Below, piece by piece: positions 55,300 to 64,000 of a stretch of 64,000 nt of DNA. Origin of the DNA: Undibacterium parvum (GTDB lineage: Bacteria; Pseudomonadota; Gammaproteobacteria; Burkholderiales; Burkholderiaceae_D); NCBI RefSeq assembly GCF_003955735.1, contig NZ_CP034464.1, forward strand, positions 4,712,001 through 4,776,000, in the 5' to 3' direction. The notes below the pieces were generated by a model. The model was not told where the DNA came from. It ran no database searches and was given only the letters and a program-made list of their open reading frames with translations. The translations under genes were made by a program, and so were the position numbers. Within the stretch, counting starts at the first letter, position 1, and each line of letters begins with the position of its first letter.

Positions 55300-56778
55300 T
55301 TAAAAAAAAAGCACGGTCATTAAGCCGAACAAGGGCAACAAGATGCCGCAAGACCAAGTCATGTAGGCAAAAAAGGAAGGCATGACGATGCCGCGCTGTT
55401 CGGCGATCGATTTCACCATCATATTGGGGGCGTTGCCGATATAACTCATCGCCCCCATAAACACAGAACCACAAGAAATTGCCGCCAGCGTGCCCGCCAT
55501 TGACCCCATCAACACGCTAGCATCACCGCCCGCTGTATTGAAAAATACCAGATAGGTAGGCGCATTATCAAGAAACGAAGAGAGCGCACCACTCGCCCAA
55601 AAATACATGGCATTAATAGGCTGCCCCTGCGCATCTGATACTGCATGTATCACCGCTGAAAAAGCGCCCGATGGGCCCGCCTTTAGGATAGCGATGACCG
55701 GAATAATAGTGACAAAAATCGCAGCAAATAATTTTGCCACCTCACTCATTGGTGACCAGGCGAACTCATTACCTAAGCGCGCCGAGGCTCCATCTGGCAC
55801 CCACTTTAGCGAAATGCCCAACACCAGCAACAAGCCAACATCGCGCAAGACATTCTGCAATTCTAAGTCAAGCCCAAACAGCGCAAAGCTAATGCCTGGT
55901 TTCCAGGCTCCACTCATCAACACCAAAGCAACCACCAAAGCCAACAAGGCGAAGTTCAGCTTACCTTCGATACTAATTGCCGAATCGGGCGTAGGATCGG
56001 AGCGTATCGGCAACTCTTCCTCTCTACGATGGTAGTAATATTTATCCAATGCATAAAAAATCGCCAGCAGACTGCAGCAAAGAAACAAGGTATGCACACT
56101 GAGGTGTTTGAGCGTCCACAAAAAGTCTACGCCCTGTAAATAACCTAAAAATAGCGGCGGATCACCCAGGGGCGTCAAAGCGCCACCCGCATTAGCGACT
56201 AAAAAAATAAAGAACACCATCACATGCTGCACATGCTGGCGATTATCGTTGGCTCGTATCAAAGGGCGCACCATTAACATGGCGGCTCCAGTGGTTCCCA
56301 TCAGGCTAGCCAAGGCGGTTCCTATCGCTAGCAAACCCACATTTAACTCAGGAGTGCCGTGTAAATTACCATGCACGCAAATGCCGCCGGCCACCGCAAA
56401 TAAAGTCAACAGCAAAATAATGAAAGGCAAATACTCGGCAAACAAAGTATGACTAATTAAAAGTGCAACCGTTTCCAGTCCATATTGCACAGCGCAAGGC
56501 AATACAAACATTAAGCCCCACCCTGCCGCAATTTTTCCAAAATGTTGATGCCATACGCGCGGCAAGAACAGGGGCAGCAAAGCGATGCTCAGTAATAAGC
56601 CAACAAATGGAATCGCGAACCAAGCCGGTAACTGGGCGCCATCTAGCGCACTCGCTTGCGCTGAATTAGTACTAAAACCAAGCAAGATCGCTAAACAGCA
56701 TACTGGCCACTGCCGCCAGCAAATTGAGCAATGAGTGCGAAAATTAACCAGGTAAGCTGAGAGTCTCTTTATCATCAT
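55300..56778 (-). CDS. NhaD-like Na+/H+ antiporter (ArsB/CitMHS fold)
   Basis: 492 residues, about 12-13 hydrophobic segments, IT superfamily. Conserved halves: ANAGGALTPLGDPPLFLGYL and ALSSFLDNAPTYLVFFN with YIGNAPNMMVKSIAE, the helix-break motifs that bind ion or substrate. Typically annotated as sodium:proton antiporter; citrate or organic acid transport is the alternative. The N-terminus has a signal-like segment (about 20-45). Confidence 0.83.
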   Translation of the reverse strand: MMIKRLSAYLVNFRTHCSICWRQWPVCCLAILLGFSTNSAQASALDGAQLPAWFAIPFVGLLLSIALLPLFLPRVWHQHFGKIAAGWGLMFVLPCAVQYGLETVALLISHTLFAEYLPFIILLLTLFAVAGGICVHGNLHGTPELNVGLLAIGTALASLMGTTGAAMLMVRPLIRANDNRQHVQHVMVFFIFLVANAGGALTPLGDPPLFLGYLQGVDFLWTLKHLSVHTLFLCCSLLAIFYALDKYYYHRREEELPIRSDPTPDSAISIEGKLNFALLALVVALVLMSGAWKPGISFALFGLDLELQNVLRDVGLLLVLGISLKWVPDGASARLGNEFAWSPMSEVAKLFAAIFVTIIPVIAILKAGPSGAFSAVIHAVSDAQGQPINAMYFWASGALSSFLDNAPTYLVFFNTAGGDASVLMGSMAGTLAAISCGSVFMGAMSYIGNAPNMMVKSIAEQRGIVMPSFFAYMTWSCGILLPLFGLMTVLFF

Positions 56779-57167
56779 CGTATTTTAGTTTTGTAGATCG
56801 CGACTAAGCTCAGCTATAGCAAGAAGCCTTAGTTGCGGGTAATGAGTAGCTCAGCATCATAGACGAGTTGCACAAGGACAAACAAATTTTTTGCGCATCA
56901 CCCCTGAAACAAGACAAATATTTTTTCAAACTTCAGCCCCATACTTAGATTTATCTCAATACGTGACATGTGCATTCCATTAGAATCCATGGCGCATAAG
57001 GAGCGTACTTAAATTGCCCTATAAAAGTGCACACACATTTGCTTATTCGTAATTTATCTAAGTCCCGTTTGTTAGTTACGTAGAATTACCTTAAAATACA
57101 GGGCTTCGCAGCTATTGACGTAATGATGGCTGTGCCCAATACCCCGTTTTTTGAAGATAGGCCTGTT

Positions 57168-57491
57168 ATGACCCACGTTGTGACCGAATCTTGCATCCGT
57201 TGCCGCTATACCGATTGTGTGGATGTATGCCCGGTGGACTGCTTCCGCGCAGGTCCAAATTTCCTGATCATCGATCCAGATGAATGTATAGATTGCGCCG
57301 TATGCGTCGCGGAATGCCCAGTCAATGCAATTTACGCTGAGGAAGATGTGCCTGCCAATCAACAGCAGTTCATCAAGATCAATGCCGACTTAACGCCTAA
57401 CTGGCCGTCCATCACAAAAACCACCGCGCCTCTGGCCGATGCCGATGACTGGAAAGACGTACAAGACAAATTGCAATACCTGACGCGTTAA
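57168..57491 (+). CDS. fdxA: 7Fe-8S ferredoxin FdxA
   Basis: 107 residues with nine Cys: C9, C12, C17, C21, C25 and C40, C43, C46, C50, the pattern of a [3Fe-4S] plus [4Fe-4S] ferredoxin (CIRCRYTDCVDVCPVDC, CIDCAVCVAECP). The start at 57168 follows an AGG site and gives the standard length; the open frame runs 15 codons further upstream. The ferredoxin-NADP reductase gene 38 bp downstream is its natural partner. Confidence 0.95.
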   Translation: MTHVVTESCIRCRYTDCVDVCPVDCFRAGPNFLIIDPDECIDCAVCVAECPVNAIYAEEDVPANQQQFIKINADLTPNWPSITKTTAPLADADDWKDVQDKLQYLTR

Positions 57492-57529
57492 TTAATCTGC
57501 GCTGATTTTCACTGAGAATCCCCAGTTGT

Positions 57530-58597
57530 ATGGAAAATAAACAAAGCAGCACTAGCAAGCTTATAGAAGCCGATGCCGTCATCATCGGCGCCGGTCCTGT
57601 TGGCCTGTTTCAAGTGTTTGAGCTCGGCCTCTTAGAAATTAAAGCGCACGTGATTGATTCTTTGCCTGTGGTAGGCGGACAATGCGTAGAACTGTATCCA
57701 GACAAGCCGATTTACGACATCCCTGCCGTACCAGTCTGCACCGGCCAAGAATTGACCGACAACTTACTCAAGCAAATCGAGCCATTTTCGCCTACCTTTC
57801 ACCTGAATCAAGAAGTTACTTTGGTGCAGCGCAGAGAAGATGGTCGCTTTGATCTGGAAACCTCGCTAGGTCAAAAGTTCATCACAAAAACTATTTTCAT
57901 CGCGGCTGGCGTTGGTTCATTTCAGCCGCGCACTTTGAAAGTAGAAGGCATAGAAGCTTTCGAAGGTTCGCAAGTTTTTTATCGGGTGAAAAATCCTAGC
58001 CAGTTCGAGGGTAAAAACCTGGTGATTTGCGGTGGTGGCGACTCAGCCCTCGATTGGGCATTGGCCTTGGCAGGCAAGGCAGAGTCGGTAGTGATACTGC
58101 ATCGTCGTGACGATTTCCGCGCCGCCCCGTCTTCGGTCGCAAAAATGAAGGAAATGTGCGACAACTTCGAGATGCAATTCATCATCGGTCAAGTCAGCGG
58201 CATAGAAACAAAAGATGACAAGCTAAGCGAACTCAAAGTTACTGGTGCAGATGGCGTCACCCGCCGCTTGCCTTTAGATGATTTACTGGTGTTTTTTGGT
58301 CTATCGCCAAAGCTTGGCCCTATCGCCGATTGGGGTCTGGACATAGAGCGCAAACAACTCAAAGTAATCAGTACCGAGAAGTTTGAAACCAATGTTCCAG
58401 GTATTTTTGCGGTTGGTGATATCAATACCTATCCAGGCAAGAAAAAACTAATACTGTCTGGCTTCCACGAAGCTGCACTGGCCGCTTTTGGCGCTGCTGC
58501 TTATATTTTCCCTGAAAAGAAAATTCATATGCAGTACACCACTACCTCGCCCAAATTGCATAAAATTTTGGGTGTGGAAACGCCAGTTTTCGATTAA
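57530..58597 (+). CDS. Ferredoxin-NADP reductase (thioredoxin reductase-like type)
   Basis: 355 residues. FAD site [18 protein letters not shown], then [22 protein letters not shown] site [14 protein letters not shown] and the late FAD block [18 protein letters not shown]. The redox Cys pair of thioredoxin reductase is absent, which marks the ferredoxin reductase branch. Moves electrons between NADPH and FdxA. Ends at a strong terminator. Confidence 0.93.
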   Translation: MENKQSSTSKLIEADAVIIGAGPVGLFQVFELGLLEIKAHVIDSLPVVGGQCVELYPDKPIYDIPAVPVCTGQELTDNLLKQIEPFSPTFHLNQEVTLVQRREDGRFDLETSLGQKFITKTIFIAAGVGSFQPRTLKVEGIEAFEGSQVFYRVKNPSQFEGKNLVICGGGDSALDWALALAGKAESVVILHRRDDFRAAPSSVAKMKEMCDNFEMQFIIGQVSGIETKDDKLSELKVTGADGVTRRLPLDDLLVFFGLSPKLGPIADWGLDIERKQLKVISTEKFETNVPGIFAVGDINTYPGKKKLILSGFHEAALAAFGAAAYIFPEKKIHMQYTTTSPKLHKILGVETPVFD

Positions 58598-58615
58598 ATT
58601 GATCGAATTTAAAAT

Positions 58616-58649
58616 AAAAAGGCATCGCGAAACTCGCGATGCCTTTTTT
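58616..58649 (+). terminator. Terminator of fdxA-reductase unit
   Basis: AAAAAGGCATCGCGA, loop AAC, TCGCGATGCCTTTTTT. Confidence 0.92.
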
Positions 58650-58817
58650 ACATAAGCACCGAGTATAAAAACATGGATTTAACAGTATTTATCAATCCTA
58701 AGCGCGACATTTGAATGGCTTTGCGACAAAATCCTTAAAGTGGTTTATGATGCAATGCAACATCTTAGTATTTTTATTCAAAATCTGAATTGATACACTT
58801 ATCCGAAAGACTTGATC

Positions 58818-60053
58818 ATGCTCTATCAATTTCATGAACTTAGCCGCGCACTCATGACGCCTATGACCCAATGGGCAGAAGCTTCATCGAAGATGTTTGC
58901 CAATCCTATTTCTCCGCTAGCACATACGCCTTATGCGCAAAGGATTGCGGCTGGCTACGAACTAATGTTTCGACTCGGCAAAGATTATGAAAAACCGCAA
59001 TTTGAGATCAACTCGGTTACGATCAACGGCCAGGACGTTGCGATTTTAGAGAGTTCAGTGACAGACAAGGCTTTTTGTAAATTACTGCATTTCAAAAAAG
59101 ACCTACCGCCCAAAGAATTAAGTAAATTAAAGCAAGCAAAAGTCTTGTTGGTTGCACCTTTATCTGGCCACCACTCGACTTTATTGCGTGACACGGTACG
59201 CAGCCTATTGCCGCAACACGATGTCTACGTCACCGATTGGATAGATGCACGCACCGTGCCACTGTCTGAGGGGCCATTTCATCTGGATGATTACATCGCC
59301 TACGTACAAGAGTTCATCCGTCAACTAGGTCCTGATGTGCATGTGATTGCCGTTTGTCAGCCTACGGTACCGGTACTCGCTGCGATCGCCTTGATGGCGA
59401 CGGCGAAAGATCCAAAACTACCAAAAACTATGACGATGATGGGCGGCCCTATTGACCCACGTAAATCACCGACGCAAGTCAATAATCTGGCAACCGAAAA
59501 GAAATTTTCCTGGTTTGAAAATACCGTGATTTACAGTGTACCTGGCCATTTCCCTGGGCACGGTCGCAAGGTATATCCAGGCTTCTTGCAACATACGGGT
59601 TTTGTAGCCATGAATCCAAACCACCATGCGCAAAGTCACTGGGATTTCTATCAGCATCTGGTTCAAGGTGATGACGAATCGGCCGAACAGCATAGAAAAT
59701 TCTACGACGAATACAATGCGGTACTCGACATGCCGGCCGAATACTATCTGGAGACAATTAAAACTGTATTCCAAGAGTTTCGTCTGCCTATGGGAACCTG
59801 GGAGGTTGCTGGCAAATTGGTTCGCCCTCAAGATATCAAGACAGTTGCCTTATTTACGGTAGAAGGCGAGCTCGATGATATATCCGGCCCAGGTCAAACC
59901 CAAGCAGCGCATGACTTGTGTAGCGGTATTCCGCAGAAGATGAAACAAGATTTCGTGGCACCGGGTTGCGGTCATTACGGTATTTTCTCAGGTCGCCGCT
60001 GGCGTGAAATAATTTGTCCAAAAATTGGCGAATTCATTAAGACCCATTCTTGA
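58818..60053 (+). CDS. phaZ: Intracellular polyhydroxyalkanoate depolymerase PhaZ
   Basis: Cytosolic enzyme breaking down stored poly-3-hydroxybutyrate. 411 residues, alpha/beta-hydrolase fold without signal peptide. The nucleophile is Cys180 in VIAVCQPTVPVLA, as in Ralstonia-type i-PHB depolymerases, with PLSGHHSTLLRDTV as oxyanion region and a late GCGHYGIFSGRRWR holding the His. ATG at 58818 is chosen over a TTG six bases earlier. Shows the host stores PHB. Confidence 0.94.
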   Translation: MLYQFHELSRALMTPMTQWAEASSKMFANPISPLAHTPYAQRIAAGYELMFRLGKDYEKPQFEINSVTINGQDVAILESSVTDKAFCKLLHFKKDLPPKELSKLKQAKVLLVAPLSGHHSTLLRDTVRSLLPQHDVYVTDWIDARTVPLSEGPFHLDDYIAYVQEFIRQLGPDVHVIAVCQPTVPVLAAIALMATAKDPKLPKTMTMMGGPIDPRKSPTQVNNLATEKKFSWFENTVIYSVPGHFPGHGRKVYPGFLQHTGFVAMNPNHHAQSHWDFYQHLVQGDDESAEQHRKFYDEYNAVLDMPAEYYLETIKTVFQEFRLPMGTWEVAGKLVRPQDIKTVALFTVEGELDDISGPGQTQAAHDLCSGIPQKMKQDFVAPGCGHYGIFSGRRWREIICPKIGEFIKTHS

Positions 60054-60057
60054 CACT

Positions 60058-60089
60058 AAAAAAACCGCTGTTGTTCAGGCGGTTTTTTT
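60058..60089 (+). terminator. Terminator of phaZ
   Basis: AAAAAAACCGC, loop, GCGGTTTTTTT. Confidence 0.9.
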
Positions 60090-60144
60090 GTATATACTTA
60101 ATTGCTAATCGTTGTCTGTTTTAGTGCCAATCCCAAGGAATGCT

Positions 60145-60345
60145 ATGCGCCTCATATTCGCCCTACTAATTGCATCATCCTTCGCCGGATGCGGTAAAAA
60201 TGATGCCCCTGCCATGAAAATTGCAGAACCTCAACGCGAACAATTACAAAAGGCAAAAGAAGTCGACCAAGTTTTACAAAAAGCGGCAGAAAGTCAGCGC
60301 TTGGCAATCGATGCGGCGACAGCTAGTCAAACGGCTGACAAATAA
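60145..60345 (+). CDS. Small lipoprotein
   Basis: 66 residues. MRLIFALLIASSFAGCGKND is a lipoprotein signal with lipidated Cys16, and the rest is a Gln/Lys/Ala-rich amphipathic helix (REQLQKAKEVDQVLQKAAE). AAGGAA stands 4 nt ahead of the ATG; the longer frame from 60112 does not. Envelope-located; function unknown. Confidence 0.72.
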   Translation: MRLIFALLIASSFAGCGKNDAPAMKIAEPQREQLQKAKEVDQVLQKAAESQRLAIDAATASQTADK

Positions 60346-60480
60346 GTTGGCGAGGAAGTTGGCAAGTAAGTTGCCGACTAAGCGCTGAGACATCCATAGA
60401 AAATCTGGCTATCTGTTTGTAAGCTTAGTTAATTCCAAGGATAATAGCGCCCTTAGCATTTACCTACGAATAGACACTCT

Positions 60481-61161
60481 GTGCCATCAACTCTTGCCGA
60501 CCAAATCGAAGATCTATTGCCGCAGACTCAGTGTACCAAGTGCGGCTACCCAGCCTGTCGGCCTTATGCAGTGGCTATCGCCGACGGACTAGCCAGATAC
60601 AATCAATGCCCACCAGGTGGTCAAGAAGGCGTTGCCAGACTGGCGAACTTACTTGGCAAGCCCGTCATTGCACTTAATCTCACGCATGGCCATGAGCGAG
60701 CACGCCTGGTTGCCATCATTGAAGAAGCCTATTGCATAGGCTGTACTTTATGCATACAGGCCTGCCCAGTCGATGCCATACTAGGTGCCGCTAAACAAAT
60801 GCATACTGTGCTTCCCGAACTATGTACCGGCTGCGATTTATGCGTCGCGCCTTGTCCAGTCGACTGTATCAGCATGGTCAACGTCAGCGCAGAGAAAACT
60901 GGCTGGGACGCCTGGACCGAAACGCAGGCCGCGCAGGCGAGAAAGCATTACGAATCTCGGCAGACACGACTAGTCCGTGAGCAACAAGAAAATGAAGAAA
61001 GACTGCTAGCGAAAGCCCGCGAGAAATTACGCGCAGTTTCTTCCGAGCCAGCCTTGAGCGCAGAACAAGCAGCGGAGAAGGAAAGAAAACGTCAGATCAT
61101 TTCTGCTGCGATAGAACGCGCGCAACAAAGAAAACGAGATTCCGAAACGCCAGAAAGCTAA
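60481..61161 (+). CDS. rnfB: RnfB-like ferredoxin without membrane anchor
   Basis: 226 residues, GTG start. The RnfB Fe-S domain C18, C21, C26, C43 (CTKCGYPAC ... CPPGG) is followed by two [4Fe-4S] motifs (C85, C88, C91, C95 and C115, C118, C121, C125) and a charged coiled tail. The N-terminal membrane helix of true RnfB is missing and no rnfACDGE genes are near. Such stand-alone genes next to nth are common in betaproteobacteria; the partner is unknown. Confidence 0.82.
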   Translation: MPSTLADQIEDLLPQTQCTKCGYPACRPYAVAIADGLARYNQCPPGGQEGVARLANLLGKPVIALNLTHGHERARLVAIIEEAYCIGCTLCIQACPVDAILGAAKQMHTVLPELCTGCDLCVAPCPVDCISMVNVSAEKTGWDAWTETQAAQARKHYESRQTRLVREQQENEERLLAKAREKLRAVSSEPALSAEQAAEKERKRQIISAAIERAQQRKRDSETPES

Positions 61162-61219
61162 ATTAAAATCAAGTCAGATTTACTTTACGCACTCAATCAA
61201 AGATAAGAGAATTGAATCG

Positions 61220-61867
61220 ATGAATGCAGCAAAACGACACGAAATTTTCGTTCGCCTGAAGCGGCAAAATCCTACGCCAACCACAGAATTAGAATACACC
61301 ACGCCGTTTGAACTGCTCATCGCGGTTCTACTATCAGCGCAAGCGACCGACGTCTCGGTGAATAAAGCGACGAGAAAACTCTACCCTGTCGCGAATACCC
61401 CGGAAAAAATTTATGCACTGGGAGTTGACGGTCTAATACCGTATATTCAAACAATCGGTCTATTTCGCACCAAGGCGAAAAATGTTATTGAAACCTGCCG
61501 ATTACTCATGACGCAGCACGACAGCATCGTGCCACGCACAAGAGAGGCTTTAGAGGCACTACCCGGTGTGGGGCGCAAAACCGCCAACGTGGTGCTCAAT
61601 ACCGCCTTTGGAGTCGCCACCATTGCGGTGGACACGCACATTTTTCGAGTCGGCAACCGCACCGGTTTGGCACCTGGAAAAAATGTGGATATCGTTGAAG
61701 AAAAATTGATGAAATTTGTCCCCAGCGAATTTTTTCTTGACGCCCATCACTGGCTGATCCTACATGGCCGCTATACCTGCACGGCGCGCTCGCCAAAATG
61801 CTGGAACTGCATGATCGCTGACCTGTGTGACTACAAACAAAAAACGCCCCTACCAGAGAAGGTATAA
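61220..61867 (+). CDS. nth: Endonuclease III
   Basis: DNA glycosylase/AP lyase for oxidised pyrimidines. 215 residues. Catalytic Lys120 in the HhH LPGVGRKTANVVLN and Asp138 in IAVDTHIFRV; [4Fe-4S] ligands C187, C194, C197, C203, all at the same numbers as E. coli Nth. 58 bp after rnfB-like, same strand. Confidence 0.97.
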   Translation: MNAAKRHEIFVRLKRQNPTPTTELEYTTPFELLIAVLLSAQATDVSVNKATRKLYPVANTPEKIYALGVDGLIPYIQTIGLFRTKAKNVIETCRLLMTQHDSIVPRTREALEALPGVGRKTANVVLNTAFGVATIAVDTHIFRVGNRTGLAPGKNVDIVEEKLMKFVPSEFFLDAHHWLILHGRYTCTARSPKCWNCMIADLCDYKQKTPLPEKV

Positions 61868-61959
61868 AGACGTTCTTTATTTTGATACTGCGCGCCATAA
61901 TTAAGCAAATCAACACCATTTGCCTCAGGCTTTGGCTTAGCCAATTCTAAGGATAAGCA

Positions 61960-62541
61960 TTAGGCTATCTTGCAAGCCTCGTCAAAAGCCAGGCGTGGTG
62001 AACGAGGGAATAATTTTGCGGCATCGCCATAACCCAGATTGCAGATAAAATTAGCCTTAACCTCCGTACCTGCGAAAAAAGCGGCATTGACTTGATCCGC
62101 ATCAAAGCCAGACATGGGGCCACAATCCAAACCAAGAGCACGCGCTGCTAACATTAAATAGGCTCCCTGCAAAGACGAGTTACGAAACGCGGTGGCATCA
62201 ATCAAAGCCTGATTACCCGCAAACCAGGCGCGTGCATCAGCGTGCGGGAACAGTGTAGGTAATTGCTCGTAAAATGCCATATCCATGCCTATGATAACGG
62301 TGACCGGTGCAGTTCTGGTTTTATCCTGATTACCTGGCCCTACACAAGCCAAAAGCTTGTTTTTCTCTGCCTCCGATTTAACAAAGACTAGGCGCGCTGG
62401 CGAACAATTAGCGGAGGTCGGCCCCCACTTCATCAGATCATAAATAGCATGCAATTGCTCATCGCTCACAGGCTTATTTTGCCACTCATTATGAGTGCGG
62501 GCATTGCTAAACAAGAGGGCGAGATTTTCTGGCGTCAACAT
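61960..62541 (-). CDS. Nitroreductase, RutE/malonic-semialdehyde-reductase-like
   Basis: 193-residue FMN flavoprotein. N-terminal [36 protein letters not shown] as FMN-binding block, and [20 protein letters not shown] late are RutE/HadB spelling. No rut operon is present, so a general nitro- or aldehyde reductase role is equally possible. Overall identity of the family is secure. Confidence 0.88.
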   Translation of the reverse strand: MLTPENLALLFSNARTHNEWQNKPVSDEQLHAIYDLMKWGPTSANCSPARLVFVKSEAEKNKLLACVGPGNQDKTRTAPVTVIIGMDMAFYEQLPTLFPHADARAWFAGNQALIDATAFRNSSLQGAYLMLAARALGLDCGPMSGFDADQVNAAFFAGTEVKANFICNLGYGDAAKLFPRSPRLAFDEACKIA

Positions 62542-62666
62542 GGTGTTTCCTTTTTTATCGGTATCAACGCCCGATAATACCCGAAGTAAGTCTATCCTTC
62601 AGCGCATGAAATCTAGATACACCGTAAAATACCCCTATTTATATCCCTAGCATTCAATATTCAAAC

Positions 62667-63095
62667 ATGTTCACCCCTAGCCAGCAAGATGTGCGTCGTT
62701 TTTTTTGTGACAGCTTTAAAAAGTCACACGCCAGAGAAATTCTCACCCCGCTCGAGGCAATCGCCGCTGATTGGATACATCAACATCCCGAATACGATCA
62801 GATTTTGAGTAATTTGGAAGCTGCGTTAGAGGCGGATTACAGCGTGGATCAAGGCAAGGGCAATCCATTTTTACATCTGTCCATGCACTTATCTATTTCG
62901 GAACAGATTTCAGTAGATCAACCACGTGGCGTAAAACATGCCTTTCAGATTCTGGCGAAAAAACTTAATTCTGAACACGAAGCACACCACCAAATGATGG
63001 AGTGCCTCGGTGAAATGATGTGGAACTCACAGAGGACGAGCTTGCCACCAGATGGCGAAGCGTATATCGAAGCACTGCGCAAACGCGCTAGCTAA
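62667..63095 (+). CDS. DUF1841 family protein
   Basis: 142 residues, cytosolic. MFTPSQQDVRRFFCDSFKK, NPFLHLSMHLSISEQISVDQ and HEAHHQMMECLGEMMW are the conserved parts; the His and Met content is notable. Found widely in betaproteobacteria, function unknown. Convergent with the cytochrome genes across a shared terminator. Confidence 0.88.
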   Translation: MFTPSQQDVRRFFCDSFKKSHAREILTPLEAIAADWIHQHPEYDQILSNLEAALEADYSVDQGKGNPFLHLSMHLSISEQISVDQPRGVKHAFQILAKKLNSEHEAHHQMMECLGEMMWNSQRTSLPPDGEAYIEALRKRAS

Positions 63096-63127
63096 AAAAA
63101 AGCCACGCTAACAGCGTGGCTTTTTTT
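63094..63127. terminator. Bidirectional terminator
   Basis: AAAAAAAGCCACGC and GCGTGGCTTTTTTT around TAACA, between convergent DUF1841 and cytochrome genes. Confidence 0.92.
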
Positions 63128-63141
63128 ATTCTACATGCTAC

Positions 63142-63489
63142 TTATTTTTGCAAAACCAGAGTACCTGGCAAGCTATGAATATACGCAGAAATATTTTGGA
63201 TATCGGTGTTTGACAAAGCCTTAGCCTGCGCACCCATAATCGCATTCCCTCGACCATATGCACCATCAGTACCACGCTGATAAGCCTTCAAAGCCTGGGC
63301 GAGATAGTCTTTATGTTGTCCCGCCAACTTAGGATAACTCGGGTCTATCGGTGTGCTGTAATTAGCACCGTGACAGGATGCGCAATTAAACTTTTCTGCG
63401 GCTAATTTACCGGCCTCGATATTGCCACCAGCAATTGCAGCAAACGAAGAAACTGAGAGCAGTAAAGCTAATAAAGTATTTTTTTTCAT
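63142..63489 (-). CDS. Monoheme cytochrome c (c553/c4-half type)
   Basis: 115 residues. Signal peptide to about 21 (FAAIAGG), heme motif CASCH (C36, C39, H40), then YPKLAGQHKDYLAQALKAYQ and NAIMGAQAKALSNTDIQNIS with the axial Met, as in half of a cytochrome c4. Periplasmic electron carrier. 15 bp after the similar gene upstream; they form a pair. Confidence 0.9.
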   Translation of the reverse strand: MKKNTLLALLLSVSSFAAIAGGNIEAGKLAAEKFNCASCHGANYSTPIDPSYPKLAGQHKDYLAQALKAYQRGTDGAYGRGNAIMGAQAKALSNTDIQNISAYIHSLPGTLVLQK

Positions 63490-63504
63490 AATCTGCCCTT
63501 ATTT

Positions 63505-63825
63505 TTATTTTTGTTGAGAGTAGTAAGCCGCCAGATCAGCAACATCTTGATCGCTCAGACTGCCCGCTATGCCGCGCATGGATGGATGCTTACGCTCACC
63601 CTTGCGGTAAGCCTTCAGCGCACTTTCTATGTAGGCTGCAGATTGACCACCTATCATAGGTACCTGATACACCTCAGGGAAAGTTGCTTTGTAACCGGGG
63701 ATCGCATGGCAACCTATGCACATCGCGACTTTATTTTCAGCAGCCTTGGCATTGCCAACTATATCTGCGGCAGCGGCAAACTGGGTAAGGCTCGCCAGAG
63801 CGAGGAGAGCGAACAATTTTTTCAT
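63505..63825 (-). CDS. Monoheme cytochrome c (c553/c4-half type)
   Basis: 106 residues from ATG 63825, which directly begins the signal peptide MKKLFALLALASLTQFAAAA; the open frame 15 codons upstream is unlikely. Heme CIGCH (C36, C39, H40) and QVPMIGGQSAAYIESALKAY. First of a cytochrome pair resembling a split c4. Acceptor is unknown; a link with the nitrate/nitrite chain is possible but not shown. Confidence 0.88.
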   Translation of the reverse strand: MKKLFALLALASLTQFAAAADIVGNAKAAENKVAMCIGCHAIPGYKATFPEVYQVPMIGGQSAAYIESALKAYRKGERKHPSMRGIAGSLSDQDVADLAAYYSQQK

Positions 63826-64000
63826 ATTGGCGGAGATCGTGTTATCTAATGATATGGTTTGATACAACACAACATTCTAGCTGATTATGCTCAAATTTGC
63901 GTTAAAAACCTAGCGCTTGGGGGTCAACAAGCCCACTTTTATGTGTCTGATATGCCGCAAATGGAAAAACGACTTACTAGACCCGATGAGGAATAGCACA

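Noticed and set aside
58795-58812. FNR-like box TTGATACACTTATCC upstream of phaZ
   Set aside because: Second half-site does not match ATCAA and there is no spacing fit.
63859-63872. Possible FNR-like box TTGATACAACACAA before the cytochrome pair
   Set aside because: Only one half-site is good (TTGAT); the other half matches 3 of 5. Expected by chance at this frequency.

Overview
The window reads as chromosome of a denitrifying betaproteobacterium, most likely Burkholderiales and Oxalobacteraceae-like (Undibacterium-type). Grounds: Burkholderiales-style gene neighbours (stand-alone RnfB next to nth, lysC next to tRNA-Ser, DUF1841, DUF1415 and DUF2322 proteins, an intracellular PHA depolymerase, a SpoT-free set of housekeeping genes) and a P. 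aeruginosa/Burkholderia-type narK1K2GHJI-ppiC-moaA order. Taxonomy is inferred from gene content only. No phage, transposase, CRISPR array or rRNA was seen.

Layout. 1-18.5 kb is a mixed accessory/housekeeping stretch: the 3' part of katG, a GST, a QueG-like Fe-S protein, a LysR/MFS divergent pair, two GNATs, two tiny Cys-rich secreted proteins, an HDOD protein, a PilZ-like protein, an orphan solute-binding protein, an orphan ketosynthase followed by a Hint-like protein that lacks the nucleophilic Cys, a redoxin, a nitrilase-family amidase and an SSB-like protein. 18.8-44.7 kb is a nitrate/nitrite respiration island: nirS-nirM and a truncated NirN-like d1 protein (+ strand), then on the - strand a Dnr-like regulator-ubiU-ubiV-ubiT-DGC protein-nnrS block, narXL, moaA-carbonic anhydrase, a second NnrS-like membrane protein, a hemerythrin, and ppiC-narI-narJ-narH-narG with narK2-narK1. 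45-64 kb is mostly housekeeping: tRNA-Arg, kup, tRNA-Ser, lysC, aqpZ, rpiA, srkA, an ACBP, a hydroxyacid dehydrogenase, an NhaD-like antiporter, fdxA-ferredoxin reductase, phaZ, rnfB-like, nth, a nitroreductase and two small cytochromes c.

How it works together. NarK1/NarK2 bring in nitrate and export nitrite; NarGHI reduces nitrate with quinol; NarJ, the parvulin and MoaA support assembly and the Mo cofactor; UbiTUV makes ubiquinone without O2; NirS, fed by NirM, reduces nitrite to NO; two NnrS-type proteins and a hemerythrin plausibly deal with NO/metal stress. NarXL and a Dnr-like Crp/Fnr regulator control this, and four near-consensus FNR/Dnr boxes sit in front of nirS (two), dnr-ubiUV and narX. 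Most heme d1 synthesis genes and all nor/nos genes must lie elsewhere if the pathway is complete.

Intergenic regions carry at least three families of dispersed palindromic repeats, one of them MITE-like with perfect 18-bp terminal inverted repeats.
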